Part shown: piece after piece, positions 46,901 to 54,934 of the stretch
Numbering within the stretch: position 1 is the first letter of the stretch
How the letters are laid out: each line of letters opens with the position of its first letter
DNA from: Thalassospira alkalitolerans
GTDB taxonomy: Bacteria; Pseudomonadota; Alphaproteobacteria; Rhodospirillales; Thalassospiraceae
DNA length: 64,000 bases
Direction of reading: 5' to 3'
Assembly: GCF_002115745.1 (NCBI RefSeq)
Contig: NZ_JFKB01000007.1
Coordinates: forward strand, 62,001-126,000
Translations under genes and position numbers: made by a program
The notes under the pieces: generated by a model
Told to the model about the DNA's origin: nothing
Database searches by the model: none
What the model saw: only the letters and a program-made list of their open reading frames with translations

Positions 46901-49900
46901 CGGGTCTTCCAGCGCGGCGGGATCGCCGCCCATATTGCGCAACCGGGCGATATCGACATCGCGGATATGATCAATGCCGTTTTCAAGCATCGCCCAGAAG
47001 GTATCGGGATCATCGGCACCGGGCAGACGCATCGCCATGCCGATGATCGCAATGTCATGTTCATCGGGGCGGTTGCTTGCCAACAGGGGCGGGGTTGGTA
47101 GCGTTTGTCTTTGGGCGGCAGTCGTTGGGGTCAGGTCATCGTCGCAAAGATGACGGGCAAAGGAATTGATGGTCGGGTACTGGAATATGTCGATGGATGG
47201 AATATTGCGCCCGACAAGTTTTGAAAAGGCAAACTGCGCACGTGGCACCAAAAGCGAATGGGCACCGGCTTCGAACAGGTTGGCGTCAAATTCGATGGCG
47301 TCGGTTTCAATCAGATTGGCCCAGATTTCACCGATTTTTACCGCCAGTTTTTGAATGCGGATCTGATCGGGTTGGCGCGGGATTTTTGCCAAGGGTTGAT
47401 TGGCCGCCGGGGAAGAGAGAATCGGGGTTCGCGCCAGTGCCGCCAATGCCTGACGATCAACCTTGCCCGATGGCAAGACCGGCAGTACTTCAGCCCATTC
47501 AATGCGCGATGGAATGGCAGCATTGGAAAGATGGCGTGCCAGCTCGGTGCGGATGGTGTCGATATCGGGCCGGGTCGAATGGGTTTTATCGGGCGTTATA
47601 TAGGCGAGTAGATCACCGCCATGATTGGTTTTAACGTATAAAACGGCGGCCTGCCCGACCCCGGTGATGCGTGACAGATGATATTCTACCTCGCCGATTT
47701 CGATCCGTTGACCCCGGATTTTGACCTGTTCATCGTAACGGCCATGGAAGTAAAGCTGGCCATCTTCGCCCCATGAAACACAATCCCCGCTGCGATAGAA
47801 AATCTGATCGGTTTCACCGGTCGGGTCCGGGATAAACATTTGGGCGGTTATGACCGGCATATTGATATAGCCGGGGTTTAATCCGGCACCGCCGATATAA
47901 AGTTCGCCCGGAATGCCAAGCGGGACACGGTTTCCATCATCGCCCAGAATTCGGACAATTACGCCATGGTCAACCGGGCCAAGGGCAATGGTTTTGGCGG
48001 TGGTGTTGTTGGGAATTCTGTGACAGGCGATATGGATGGTGGCCTCGGTCGGGCCGTAGCAATTCCAGATATCTGCCGCATCGAAAATTGCATATAGCCG
48101 GGTGACCAGTTTGGGCGGCATCACTTCGCCGCCGGTCACCAAACGGCGCAAATGGAATTGCGCATCGGTTGGCACCGCGTCGATCAGGCTTTCGTAAAGC
48201 GACGGCACCGACATCAGGTGGGTTACTTTGTGATGGACAATGCCGCCCCAGAATTTATGGGCATCGGCAAGTGTCGCATGTGTCATCAGCCACATGCTGT
48301 GGCCGCGCGTCAGGCCGATGCAAAACTGCGCCATCCATGGATCAAAGCCGATGGATGGGAAAAGCCCCATGATTTCGGGGGTGCCAGCTTCGTGTGATCC
48401 GATGCCAAGCCGTGTGATGATGAAATTGACTTTGTCTTTCAGTGATTGATGCAGAACCGGGACCGGTTTTGGCTGGCCGGTTGAGCCCGATGTGTGGAAG
48501 ACAAAGGCAATGTCATCGCCATTCACATCGACATGAATGTTTGTACCATCCGTCTGGCCGTCGATGCCGGGCAATGTTGCGATATCGACAACTGAAAATG
48601 CGGTGTTGTCGATGGATTTCCAAGCGGCCGCCGTGCTGCTGAGGATTAATTGACAGCCAAGATGACGGGTCATTTCCGCATTGCGTGCAACGGGGTGGAG
48701 CGGATCAAGCTGAACGCAGGTTGCACCGCATTTCATCATCCCGATGACAGCGGCAATTTGTTGCGGGCCGGATGCGACATTCATGCCGACAAAGTCGCCA
48801 CGTTTGACGCCCTGTTGTTGCAGGTAACGGGCAACGGCATTTGCCATGCGGCCCAATGTGGCAAAGGTCGTTTTGCGCCCGTCTTGATCAATCAGGGCAA
48901 TTTGATCGGGACGGGCGGCAATGGCATCGTCGATCCGGGCCGGTATCAGCCGTTTGTCAGATGTTGTGTCGTCGATTGCCGGGGCGGTTTCAAAGCCGCG
49001 AAGGTCGTCAAGCTCGGTGTTGGCAAGGACGGTAATTGCCGCGATTTCCTGATTAGGATTATCCATCGCCTTGGCAAGGAACTGTCGGAACCGGTTTGCA
49101 ATGCGGGTAACTGTTTTGGGATCAAAGCAATCGGTGTTGAATTGCCAGATCAGTTCGGCTTCGTGGTGGTCCGGGGTAATGGCCTGTTTTTGGTGAATCA
49201 GGCCAAGGTCATTGACCGGGCCGTTATAGACATTGATCCGTCGTGTCAATAACCCGGTAAAGGCAAGGGGTTCTGGTGCGTCGAGGCTGTTAAAGAAAGC
49301 CCCGCTGCCCGACAGGCCTTGGGCACCCAGCCGTGCGGCCCGCATGCGAACCGGCGCAAGGCGTATATGACGGACATCGCGCCGTGCGCGAGCAAAAATA
49401 TCACGTGCCAATTCCGAGAAACAGGTATGTTTATCCAAATCAACATCAAAGGGAATTGTGCAGGAAAATGTCCCCGGTGTATTGCGTTCAACCCGCCCGG
49501 TGCGGTTCAGAAGTGGCAGGATTGCGGTTGGCTGTTTGGTTTGTGCGATTTGCCCCAGCAGGATGAAATAAACCGCCATCATCACCGATGTTGGCGAGGT
49601 GCCACAGGCCTTGGCCGTTTCGGTCAGTTTGGTCAGTTCCGGGCCATCAAGGCATTGAGCCTGATAGGCGATGGGAGATTTTTGTGTTGGGATGTGTGAC
49701 GAAAACCGCGTGATCGCGGGGTCGTTTTTCAGCCGTTCCTGCCAATAGGCAAGATCGCGTGCAGAGGCCGCGCTTTGCGGGTAATCGGCGTCGGATGCGA
49801 TAAAATCGCCATATGATCCGAATGTGGTTTTGGGAACCGGCGCGCCCGATACAAGGGCTGAGTAGATTTCAGCCGTGCGGTGCGCCATTAAATGCCCGGC

Positions 49901-50455
49901 ATACCCATCACAGACCAGATGGTGATAAACGCGCACCCACCAAAATCGGTCCTTGCCCAGTTTGAACAGGCGATGACGGCAATGATACCCGTTTATCGGG
50001 TTCAACGGGCGGGCGCGGGTTTCTTCGACTTCGTGATTGGCGGCACGTTCTGGATTTTCGTCATAACTGAAATCGATGACGCTGAATTCGGTATTGTGGC
50101 TGGCATCGGCAAAAGTTTGGAAACCGTCGCCGTCTTTGGTGTCAAAGCGCAGCCGAAGGGCGTCATTTTCAGCGTCGGTTTGCACAATTGCCTTGTGCAG
50201 GGCCGCAATATCAAGATCGCCCTCAAACTGGACGATGTTGCAGATATTGTATTTTGCGCAATCCTCATCCGTTGCCCAATCAAGCCAGATGCTTGATTGC
50301 GGCGTCGTAAGGGCGGTTTTGTTCTGCACTGTCCCCGGTGCAAACTGTCTTGTTCGCTTCTGCAACGTCTGACCTTTCAAACGTTGTTGTGCCATGTCGA
50401 GATTGGTCTTTTTGGTTTCTGTGTGTACCAGATTATCGTATGACCAAATCGGCAT
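43964..50455 (-). CDS. Hybrid NRPS-PKS protein 1: C-A-T-KS-AT-T
   Basis: About 2,163 residues from ATG 50455, chosen because GGGGA lies seven bases upstream; a GTG at 50500 without a ribosome site would add 15. The N-terminal condensation domain (YHHLVCDGY near 181) has no upstream module, so it may be a starter C domain that adds an acyl group. The adenylation domain (HTSGSTGQPKP, code by position D-P-A-M-V-G-C-I-H-K, unassigned) is followed by a carrier whose motif reads EAGAHSLL. The ketosynthase (ATACSTG, HGTGT, GNIGH) and acyltransferase (GHSIGEY; SHAFHSP, the malonyl-type motif) add an unreduced two-carbon unit, ending on a carrier (ELGGDSLFA). It is the first gene of the operon and ends at the start of protein 2. 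Confidence 0.94.
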   Translation of the reverse strand: MPIWSYDNLVHTETKKTNLDMAQQRLKGQTLQKRTRQFAPGTVQNKTALTTPQSSIWLDWATDEDCAKYNICNIVQFEGDLDIAALHKAIVQTDAENDALRLRFDTKDGDGFQTFADASHNTEFSVIDFSYDENPERAANHEVEETRARPLNPINGYHCRHRLFKLGKDRFWWVRVYHHLVCDGYAGHLMAHRTAEIYSALVSGAPVPKTTFGSYGDFIASDADYPQSAASARDLAYWQERLKNDPAITRFSSHIPTQKSPIAYQAQCLDGPELTKLTETAKACGTSPTSVMMAVYFILLGQIAQTKQPTAILPLLNRTGRVERNTPGTFSCTIPFDVDLDKHTCFSELARDIFARARRDVRHIRLAPVRMRAARLGAQGLSGSGAFFNSLDAPEPLAFTGLLTRRINVYNGPVNDLGLIHQKQAITPDHHEAELIWQFNTDCFDPKTVTRIANRFRQFLAKAMDNPNQEIAAITVLANTELDDLRGFETAPAIDDTTSDKRLIPARIDDAIAARPDQIALIDQDGRKTTFATLGRMANAVARYLQQQGVKRGDFVGMNVASGPQQIAAVIGMMKCGATCVQLDPLHPVARNAEMTRHLGCQLILSSTAAAWKSIDNTAFSVVDIATLPGIDGQTDGTNIHVDVNGDDIAFVFHTSGSTGQPKPVPVLHQSLKDKVNFIITRLGIGSHEAGTPEIMGLFPSIGFDPWMAQFCIGLTRGHSMWLMTHATLADAHKFWGGIVHHKVTHLMSVPSLYESLIDAVPTDAQFHLRRLVTGGEVMPPKLVTRLYAIFDAADIWNCYGPTEATIHIACHRIPNNTTAKTIALGPVDHGVIVRILGDDGNRVPLGIPGELYIGGAGLNPGYINMPVITAQMFIPDPTGETDQIFYRSGDCVSWGEDGQLYFHGRYDEQVKIRGQRIEIGEVEYHLSRITGVGQAAVLYVKTNHGGDLLAYITPDKTHSTRPDIDTIRTELARHLSNAAIPSRIEWAEVLPVLPSGKVDRQALAALARTPILSSPAANQPLAKIPRQPDQIRIQKLAVKIGEIWANLIETDAIEFDANLFEAGAHSLLVPRAQFAFSKLVGRNIPSIDIFQYPTINSFARHLCDDDLTPTTAAQRQTLPTPPLLASNRPDEHDIAIIGMAMRLPGADDPDTFWAMLENGIDHIRDVDIARLRNMGGDPAALEDPNFVPRHGILDNIDMFDPAPFAMTAGGAIETDPQQRLLLEVALNALEDGSCDPARDGPVGAYVGVGFPTYLVDVLGDRLHPRPDAMRYGLAIGNDKDFAATRLAYKLDLTGPAIASATACSTGLVNIVLAAQALRAGQCRVALAGGASLGISPAGGYYFTEGGIGSRSGVCRPFDHHADGVVGGSGAAIVVLKRLNDAIHDRDTIHGVIKGVGLSNDGADKAAFSAPTVDGQANAITSALTDAQIDPSSIQFVEGHGTGTALGDPIEVAALNRAFAKTDRNRAAPIWLGSVKGNIGHLDAAAGVTGLIKAVLALKHRSMPPTCHFDQPNENLGLDQGPFDINKTTQPLHRTGNNPLRAGVSSFGVGGTNAHVIVEEAPAPHTADDDQASDDLSGTQTPYVLPFSAASETALQNVLANTADWLARDPSNIAIPDLANSLSRRRAYRFRTAIIASDIPTVIAALGDAKSPHRQHAIAQRSTPAVTLLFPGQGSQRPGMAADLYHADTLSAELINNACQQVTQMGGPDDLLHLLISDDTSSADAPSDAKTRLAKTEIAQPALFIFEYALARFLMRGGVAPAALAGHSIGEYVAACIGGVMAFDDALALVVMRGRLMGQTQPGSMFALSMTEAEVGDLLSAFGPDLSMAAINGPRQCVVAGSHACIDALEDQIKQQGNAGRRLIVSHAFHSPMMEPVLDAFRDLVAGVPLHAPSIPIQSNLTGKWLSPTDATSPDYWAQHLRNAVRFADNIKELLADMPETMMVECGFGNTASRLAIVNGTNTQNSIACQPAPRPNQPPDGANALAQTLAKLWTHGVSPDWENINRTQKANRIPVPGYAFDRRRFWPEAPARTPTAPQSTDDINFAAPAPKTGNAAVIKPTDTPPVSDNPLLATILEIWRDMFGEPALSPRDDFFELGGDSLFAVRIAARLSEELSAEIPAAILFEGRTVTGVADLLARHIGPQESLPSSPPQNIPSREQGVL

Positions 50456-50481
50456 GGCTGTTCCCCAACCATATCCAATCG

Positions 50482-50511
50482 AATATGACCGGGAATACAC
50501 CTGTATTGCAA
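50482..50511 (-). promoter_or_regulatory. Candidate promoter of the NRPS-PKS operon
   Basis: Read on the minus strand, TTGCAA (50506-50511) and CATATT (50482-50487) are separated by 18 bases, followed after about 30 bases by the chosen start codon. This would give a short leader that just contains the GGGGA ribosome site. The match to sigma-70 consensus is only partial. Confidence 0.35.
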
Positions 50512-50526
50512 GTAGCTGAATTAAAA

Positions 50527-50557
50527 AATTGCAGGTTAAGTCGATGAAAATGCAATT
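50527..50557. promoter_or_regulatory. Inverted repeat upstream of the NRPS-PKS operon
   Basis: AATTGCA (50527-50533) and TGCAATT (50551-50557) form a dyad with a 17-base spacer in the 279-base region between the LysR stop and the NRPS start. It lies just upstream of the candidate promoter, where an activator would bind. Nothing else notable was seen in this gap. Confidence 0.4.
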
Positions 50558-50734
50558 AAAGGTGTGGGGTGGTGCATCGAAAGCACCTATGTCCTCTCGC
50601 CTTGCTGCACGGAGGTATGGGGACTTTCGGCTGATTGTATAGTGTCAAATTGGTCGTGATATTTCGAATGGATCGATGACATTGCGCATATGCAAAATGA
50701 GTTTCATAAATCCCGGCGTTTTTGTGCCAGACGA

Positions 50735-51622
50735 TCATTGTGCAACAAACAATCCTCGTGCGGCGCGTGTGACGTGTGAAATATAGGCCGCCACCGCGGC
50801 AATCCCGCGTGTGTCTTTGGTGTCAGGATGCATCAGCATCCAGTAATTGCGGGTAAAGCCGATTTCGGGCAAAAGCCGGACCAGTTCCGGCATATCGTGG
50901 GTCGCGTAATCATGCAGGATGCCGATGCCGTGCCCGTTGCGCACGGCTTCCATCTGGGCGACGACACTGCCGCATTCAAAACGGCGTTTCATCAGTTTGC
51001 CAAGACGTGCCGCATAATCAAGTGCGCGGCTGTAAATCAGGTCTTCGATATGGGTGACAAACAGCCGGTCGGTTAGATCACGTTCGGATTTGATCGCGCC
51101 ATATCGTTCGACATAACTGTGTGCAGCGTAAACGCTGAGTGTATAATCGGTCAGTTTGCGGATCACCAGACGGCCCTGTTTCGGGCGGTCAAGGGTGATG
51201 GCGATATCGGCCTCGCGCTGGGACAGGGAAAAGGTCCGGGGCAGGGGAACCAGCTGTATCACCAGATCCGGGTGATCGGCGGCAAAACCGGCCAGTTCAC
51301 GGGCAAGGAAATAGTTGCCAAGCCCGTCAGGGACACCGACGCGCACCGTGCCGGTGATGCTTTCGGATGTATTGGAAAAGGAATTGCCGACTTGCAAAAA
51401 GGCGGATTCAGCAGCCTCGGCGGCGCCCATCAATGCCTTGCCTGCCTTGGTCAGTTCCGATCCGGTGGTGCGCCGTTCAACCAGTTTGGTGCCAAGTTCT
51501 TTTTCAAGCGCGGTCAATTGGCGCCCGACCGTGGCATGGTTCAGGCCAAGCTGTTTGGCGGCGGCCAGAATTTGCCCATGGCGTGCCACGGCCAGAAAGA
51601 TACGAATGCGGTCCCAGTCCAT
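50735..51622 (-). CDS. LysR-family transcriptional regulator
   Basis: A 295-residue LysR protein: winged helix at residues 1-62 ([36 protein letters not shown]) and an effector domain from about 90 ([17 protein letters not shown]). It is divergent from the methylmalonate-semialdehyde dehydrogenase gene with a perfect 11-bp dyad between them, so it probably regulates that gene and itself. Its 3' end lies upstream of the NRPS-PKS operon on the same strand, so read-through or regulation there is possible but not shown. Confidence 0.9.
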   Translation of the reverse strand: MDWDRIRIFLAVARHGQILAAAKQLGLNHATVGRQLTALEKELGTKLVERRTTGSELTKAGKALMGAAEAAESAFLQVGNSFSNTSESITGTVRVGVPDGLGNYFLARELAGFAADHPDLVIQLVPLPRTFSLSQREADIAITLDRPKQGRLVIRKLTDYTLSVYAAHSYVERYGAIKSERDLTDRLFVTHIEDLIYSRALDYAARLGKLMKRRFECGSVVAQMEAVRNGHGIGILHDYATHDMPELVRLLPEIGFTRNYWMLMHPDTKDTRGIAAVAAYISHVTRAARGLFVAQ

Positions 51623-51641
51623 GATTGATCGACTTTAAAAA

Positions 51642-51680
51642 ATGCACATCAAATTTGCAACAATGGTAATTGATGTGCAT
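51642..51680. promoter_or_regulatory. LysR/mmsA intergenic operator: 11-bp dyad
   Basis: ATGCACATCAA (51642-51652) and TTGATGTGCAT (51670-51680) are perfect inverted repeats with a 17-base spacer. The site starts 20 bases upstream of the LysR start codon and 89 before the dehydrogenase start, a typical place for a LysR protein site. Confidence 0.7.
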
Positions 51681-51768
51681 AGCGATGCATACCCATAATC
51701 GACCAACTTGCGGATCACCCAGATGTGGTCCGCAGCAAAAATTCATCACGACGATCGGGAGAAGCCAG

Positions 51769-53268
51769 ATGTCCAATCAGATCACCCATTACATCAACGG
51801 TAAACGCGTTGCCGGGACGTCCGGCAGATCCGCCGCCGTGTTCAACCCGGCCACCGGCCAGCAGAGTGCGACGGTTGCCCTTGCATCCAAGGAAGAAGTC
51901 CGCGCCGTTGTGGCATCGTCCAGTGCCGCACATGAAGCATGGGCCAATACGACCCCGCTTCGCCGGTCGCGTATTTTGAACAAGTTCCTTGCCATCCTTG
52001 AGGAACGCCAGGATGAACTGGCCGCCGCGATTACGGCCGAACATGGCAAGGTGCTTTCCGATGCCAAGGGCGAAGTTCAGCGCGGGCTTGAAGTTGTTGA
52101 ATTTGCAACCGGTGCGCCGCAGCTTTTGAAAGGTGAAATCACCGAGGATGTCGGTACGCGGGTTGACAGCCATGCCGTGCGTCAGCCATTGGGTGTTGTT
52201 GCCGGGATTACGCCGTTCAACTTCCCGGCCATGGTGCCGATGTGGATGTTCCCGGTCGCATTGGCGTGCGGCAATTGTTTCATCCTGAAACCGTCGGAAC
52301 GTGATCCTTCTGCGTCGCTTTTGATGGCGGAATGGTTGACCGAGGCCGGTTTGCCGGACGGCGTTTTCAACGTGGTTCAGGGTGATAAAGAAGCCGTGGA
52401 TGCCTTGCTTCATGATCCGGAAATCACCGCGATCAGCTTTGTCGGATCGACCCCGATTGCGAGATATATCTATGAAACTGCGGCAACGCAGGGCAAGCGT
52501 TGTCAGGCGCTTGGCGGGGCGAAAAACCATATGATCATCATGCCTGATGCCGATCTTGATCAGGCGGTTGATGCCCTGATGGGGGCGGCCTTTGGGTCGG
52601 CTGGTGAACGTTGCATGGCGATTTCGGTTGCCGTGCCGGTTGGCAAGGAAACTGCCGATGCGCTGATTGCGAAACTGGTCCCGCAGATTAATGAATTGCG
52701 CGTTGCACCGGGCACCGATCCCAAGGCCGATATGGGCCCGTTGGTGACCGCGCAGCATCGTGACAAGGTTCTTGGCTATATCAACAAGGGCGTTGAAGAA
52801 GGTGCTGATCTGGTTGTGGATGGCCGCGACATTCGGTTGCAGGGCTATGAAGACGGTTATTTCGTCGGCGGCACCCTGTTTGACAATGTCACGCCTGATA
52901 TGACGATCTATAAAGAAGAAATCTTTGGCCCGGTCCTGTCGATTGTGCGTGCCGATGATTTTGCAACGGCATCTGATCTGGTTGACAGCCATGAATATGG
53001 CAACGGGACTGCGATCTTTACCCGTGATGGCGATACGGCCCGTGAATTTGCCCATCGCACCAAAACCGGTATGGTTGGCATCAATGTGCCGATCCCGGTT
53101 CCGATGGCATTCCATTCCTTTGGCGGTTGGAAAGCATCGCTGTTTGGCGATCATCACATGCATGGCATGGAAGGGGTGCGGTTCTATACCAAGCTTAAAA
53201 CCATCACCACCCGCTGGCCGACCGGCATCCGCAAAGGTGCGGAATTTGTCATGCCAAATATGAGCTAG
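51769..53268 (+). CDS. mmsA: CoA-acylating methylmalonate-semialdehyde dehydrogenase
   Basis: A 499-residue aldehyde dehydrogenase of the MmsA/IolA type, which converts methylmalonate or malonate semialdehyde with CoA and NAD to propionyl- or acetyl-CoA. Motifs: [27 protein letters not shown], and the catalytic Cys282 in [29 protein letters not shown] near the end is diagnostic of the subfamily. I chose ATG 51769 with GGGAGA upstream; an in-frame start at 51670 would lie inside the operator. Acts in valine, beta-alanine or inositol breakdown. Confidence 0.93.
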   Translation: MSNQITHYINGKRVAGTSGRSAAVFNPATGQQSATVALASKEEVRAVVASSSAAHEAWANTTPLRRSRILNKFLAILEERQDELAAAITAEHGKVLSDAKGEVQRGLEVVEFATGAPQLLKGEITEDVGTRVDSHAVRQPLGVVAGITPFNFPAMVPMWMFPVALACGNCFILKPSERDPSASLLMAEWLTEAGLPDGVFNVVQGDKEAVDALLHDPEITAISFVGSTPIARYIYETAATQGKRCQALGGAKNHMIIMPDADLDQAVDALMGAAFGSAGERCMAISVAVPVGKETADALIAKLVPQINELRVAPGTDPKADMGPLVTAQHRDKVLGYINKGVEEGADLVVDGRDIRLQGYEDGYFVGGTLFDNVTPDMTIYKEEIFGPVLSIVRADDFATASDLVDSHEYGNGTAIFTRDGDTAREFAHRTKTGMVGINVPIPVPMAFHSFGGWKASLFGDHHMHGMEGVRFYTKLKTITTRWPTGIRKGAEFVMPNMS

Positions 53269-53307
53269 GGCTTTGGGCGTCAGCCCGGCTTTATGCGACG
53301 AGGTTAT

Positions 53308-53335
53308 CGGGCGGGGAAATCAAATTCCCCGCCCG
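53308..53335 (+). terminator. GC-rich hairpin after mmsA
   Basis: CGGGCGGGGAA (53308-53318) pairs with TTCCCCGCCCG (53325-53335) around a 6-base loop, 40 bases after the stop codon. A clear T-run is missing, so termination may be incomplete. The rest of the 226-base gap ends in a strong GGAGGA ribosome site for the response regulator. Confidence 0.6.
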
Positions 53336-53494
53336 AATTGCGTTTGGGACCGAGGGGGGATTCGGCCCTGTCGTGATGTGTCGCACGAAGGCTGTAAATG
53401 ATTCCACCAACAGTTTTGCTTTTCATCTTCTGCTGATCTAAGCTTTGAAAAAATAATAACAAACTGATCTTAAGAGGATCGGCGGAGGAATATC

Positions 53495-54934
53495 ATGAGA
53501 TCGACCGCAATGGACGCGCCAGAGATGGCCGCGGCTGCATCTGTATCGCAATCGGAAAACCGGGCGCAAGGCGGGCCGGGGCCAGAATTTGGCCCCTGGC
53601 TTGAAAAGGCATCGATCCTGATCGTTGATGACGAGCCGGGGATGCGAAACTTTCTTGTCCGCATTTTGGGCCCGCGCGCCAAACGGGTTGAGGAAGCCGC
53701 CGATTGCGAGGAAGCGACCAAATTATTGGATCAGCATCACTTTGACGTGGTGATCCTTGATAACATCATGCCCGGAAAATCCGGGGTCGAATGGTTGACC
53801 GAACAACGGGAAGTCGGCTTTTTCTCGGATGCGATTTTGATGACGGCCTTTGCCGATCTTGATACCGCGATCAAAGCATTGCGGGCGGGGGCGGTTGATT
53901 TTGTTTTAAAGCCATTTCGATCCAATCAGATATTGAACGCGGTTGCACGCTGTCTTGATCGTATGCGGTTGCGGCGTGAAAACTATGTCCTGCGTCATGA
54001 ATTGCGGTCCACATCCGATCATGTGCTGTTACGCGACAAATTGATCGGTTATTCGGCGCAAATTCAGGAAATTCGCGAAACCATTTCACGTGTTGCCCCG
54101 TTGCCGACAACAATCCTGATTTCAGGGGAAAGCGGCACAGGCAAGGAAGTGACAGCGCGGTCGCTGCATGCGTTATCGGATCGGGCGGAAAAACCATTTG
54201 TGCCGGTCAATTGTGCCGCCATTCCATCGGAAATGATCGAAGCCGAATTGTTTGGCCACCTTAAAGGGGCGTTCACCGGCGCGATGGCCGCACGTGACGG
54301 ACTTTTCATGCATGCGCAGGGTGGCACGCTGTTTCTGGACGAGGTCGGGGAACTGTCGCTGGCAACGCAAAGCAAGCTTTTGCGGGCGATTGAAAGCCGC
54401 CGTATCCGCCCGGTCGGGTCAGAACGCGAAGCCCCGGTCGATCTGCGGTTTGTTTTTGCCACCAATGCCAATCTGGAAGCTGAAGTTGAAGCCGGTCGGT
54501 TCCGGGCCGATTTATTTTATCGGATCAATGTCATGCATATTGCCATGCCGCCCTTGCGTGATCGTGGCGACGATATTTTGGAACTTGCGGGTTTGTTCAT
54601 GACCAAGCTTTCCAAACAGCTTGGCGTGCCGCAAGTGACAATGGATGGAGCGGTACGGGCCGGATTAACGCGCTATGCCTGGCCGGGGAATGTGCGTGAA
54701 TTGCGCAACCTGATCGAACGGACCTTGATCCTTGGCCGGTTCCCACCGGAATTTCGCGAGGAGAAAATTGGCGGCGAGGCCCAGAACGATCAGGATGAAA
54801 CGCTAGATGAAATGGAGCGCCGCCATATTTTGGCGATGTTGCATAAAACCGATGGCAACCGCAATGAAGCGGCGCGCCGACTTGGCATTTCGCGCAAGAC
54901 GATTGACCGCAAATTTGCCGATTGGGCCGTTTGA
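53495..54934 (+). CDS. Sigma-54-dependent response regulator (NtrC/DctD class)
   Basis: A 479-residue protein: receiver domain at about 38-155 with phospho-acceptor Asp89 in VVILDNIMPG and Lys in FVLKPFRS; AAA+ domain with Walker A GESGTGKE, the sigma-54 contact loop GAFTGA in HLKGAFTGAMAARDG, Walker B GGTLFLDEVGE, and YAWPGNVRELRNLIER; Fis-type helix-turn-helix at the end (GNRNEAARRLGISRKTIDRK). It activates sigma-54 promoters when phosphorylated by the kinase encoded next, whose gene overlaps its stop codon. The target genes are not identifiable; neighbouring uptake genes are candidates. Confidence 0.93.
   Translation: MRSTAMDAPEMAAAASVSQSENRAQGGPGPEFGPWLEKASILIVDDEPGMRNFLVRILGPRAKRVEEAADCEEATKLLDQHHFDVVILDNIMPGKSGVEWLTEQREVGFFSDAILMTAFADLDTAIKALRAGAVDFVLKPFRSNQILNAVARCLDRMRLRRENYVLRHELRSTSDHVLLRDKLIGYSAQIQEIRETISRVAPLPTTILISGESGTGKEVTARSLHALSDRAEKPFVPVNCAAIPSEMIEAELFGHLKGAFTGAMAARDGLFMHAQGGTLFLDEVGELSLATQSKLLRAIESRRIRPVGSEREAPVDLRFVFATNANLEAEVEAGRFRADLFYRINVMHIAMPPLRDRGDDILELAGLFMTKLSKQLGVPQVTMDGAVRAGLTRYAWPGNVRELRNLIERTLILGRFPPEFREEKIGGEAQNDQDETLDEMERRHILAMLHKTDGNRNEAARRLGISRKTIDRKFADWAV

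Noticed and set aside
51670-51768. Extended start of mmsA at 51670
   Set aside because: It would place 33 extra codons across the operator dyad; ATG 51769 has a good GGGAGA site and matches family length.
51715-53163. A 482-codon open frame antisense to mmsA
   Set aside because: Its translation is rich in Arg/His/Asn with no recognisable motif, while the opposite strand encodes a full, motif-complete dehydrogenase. It is a by-product of codon bias.
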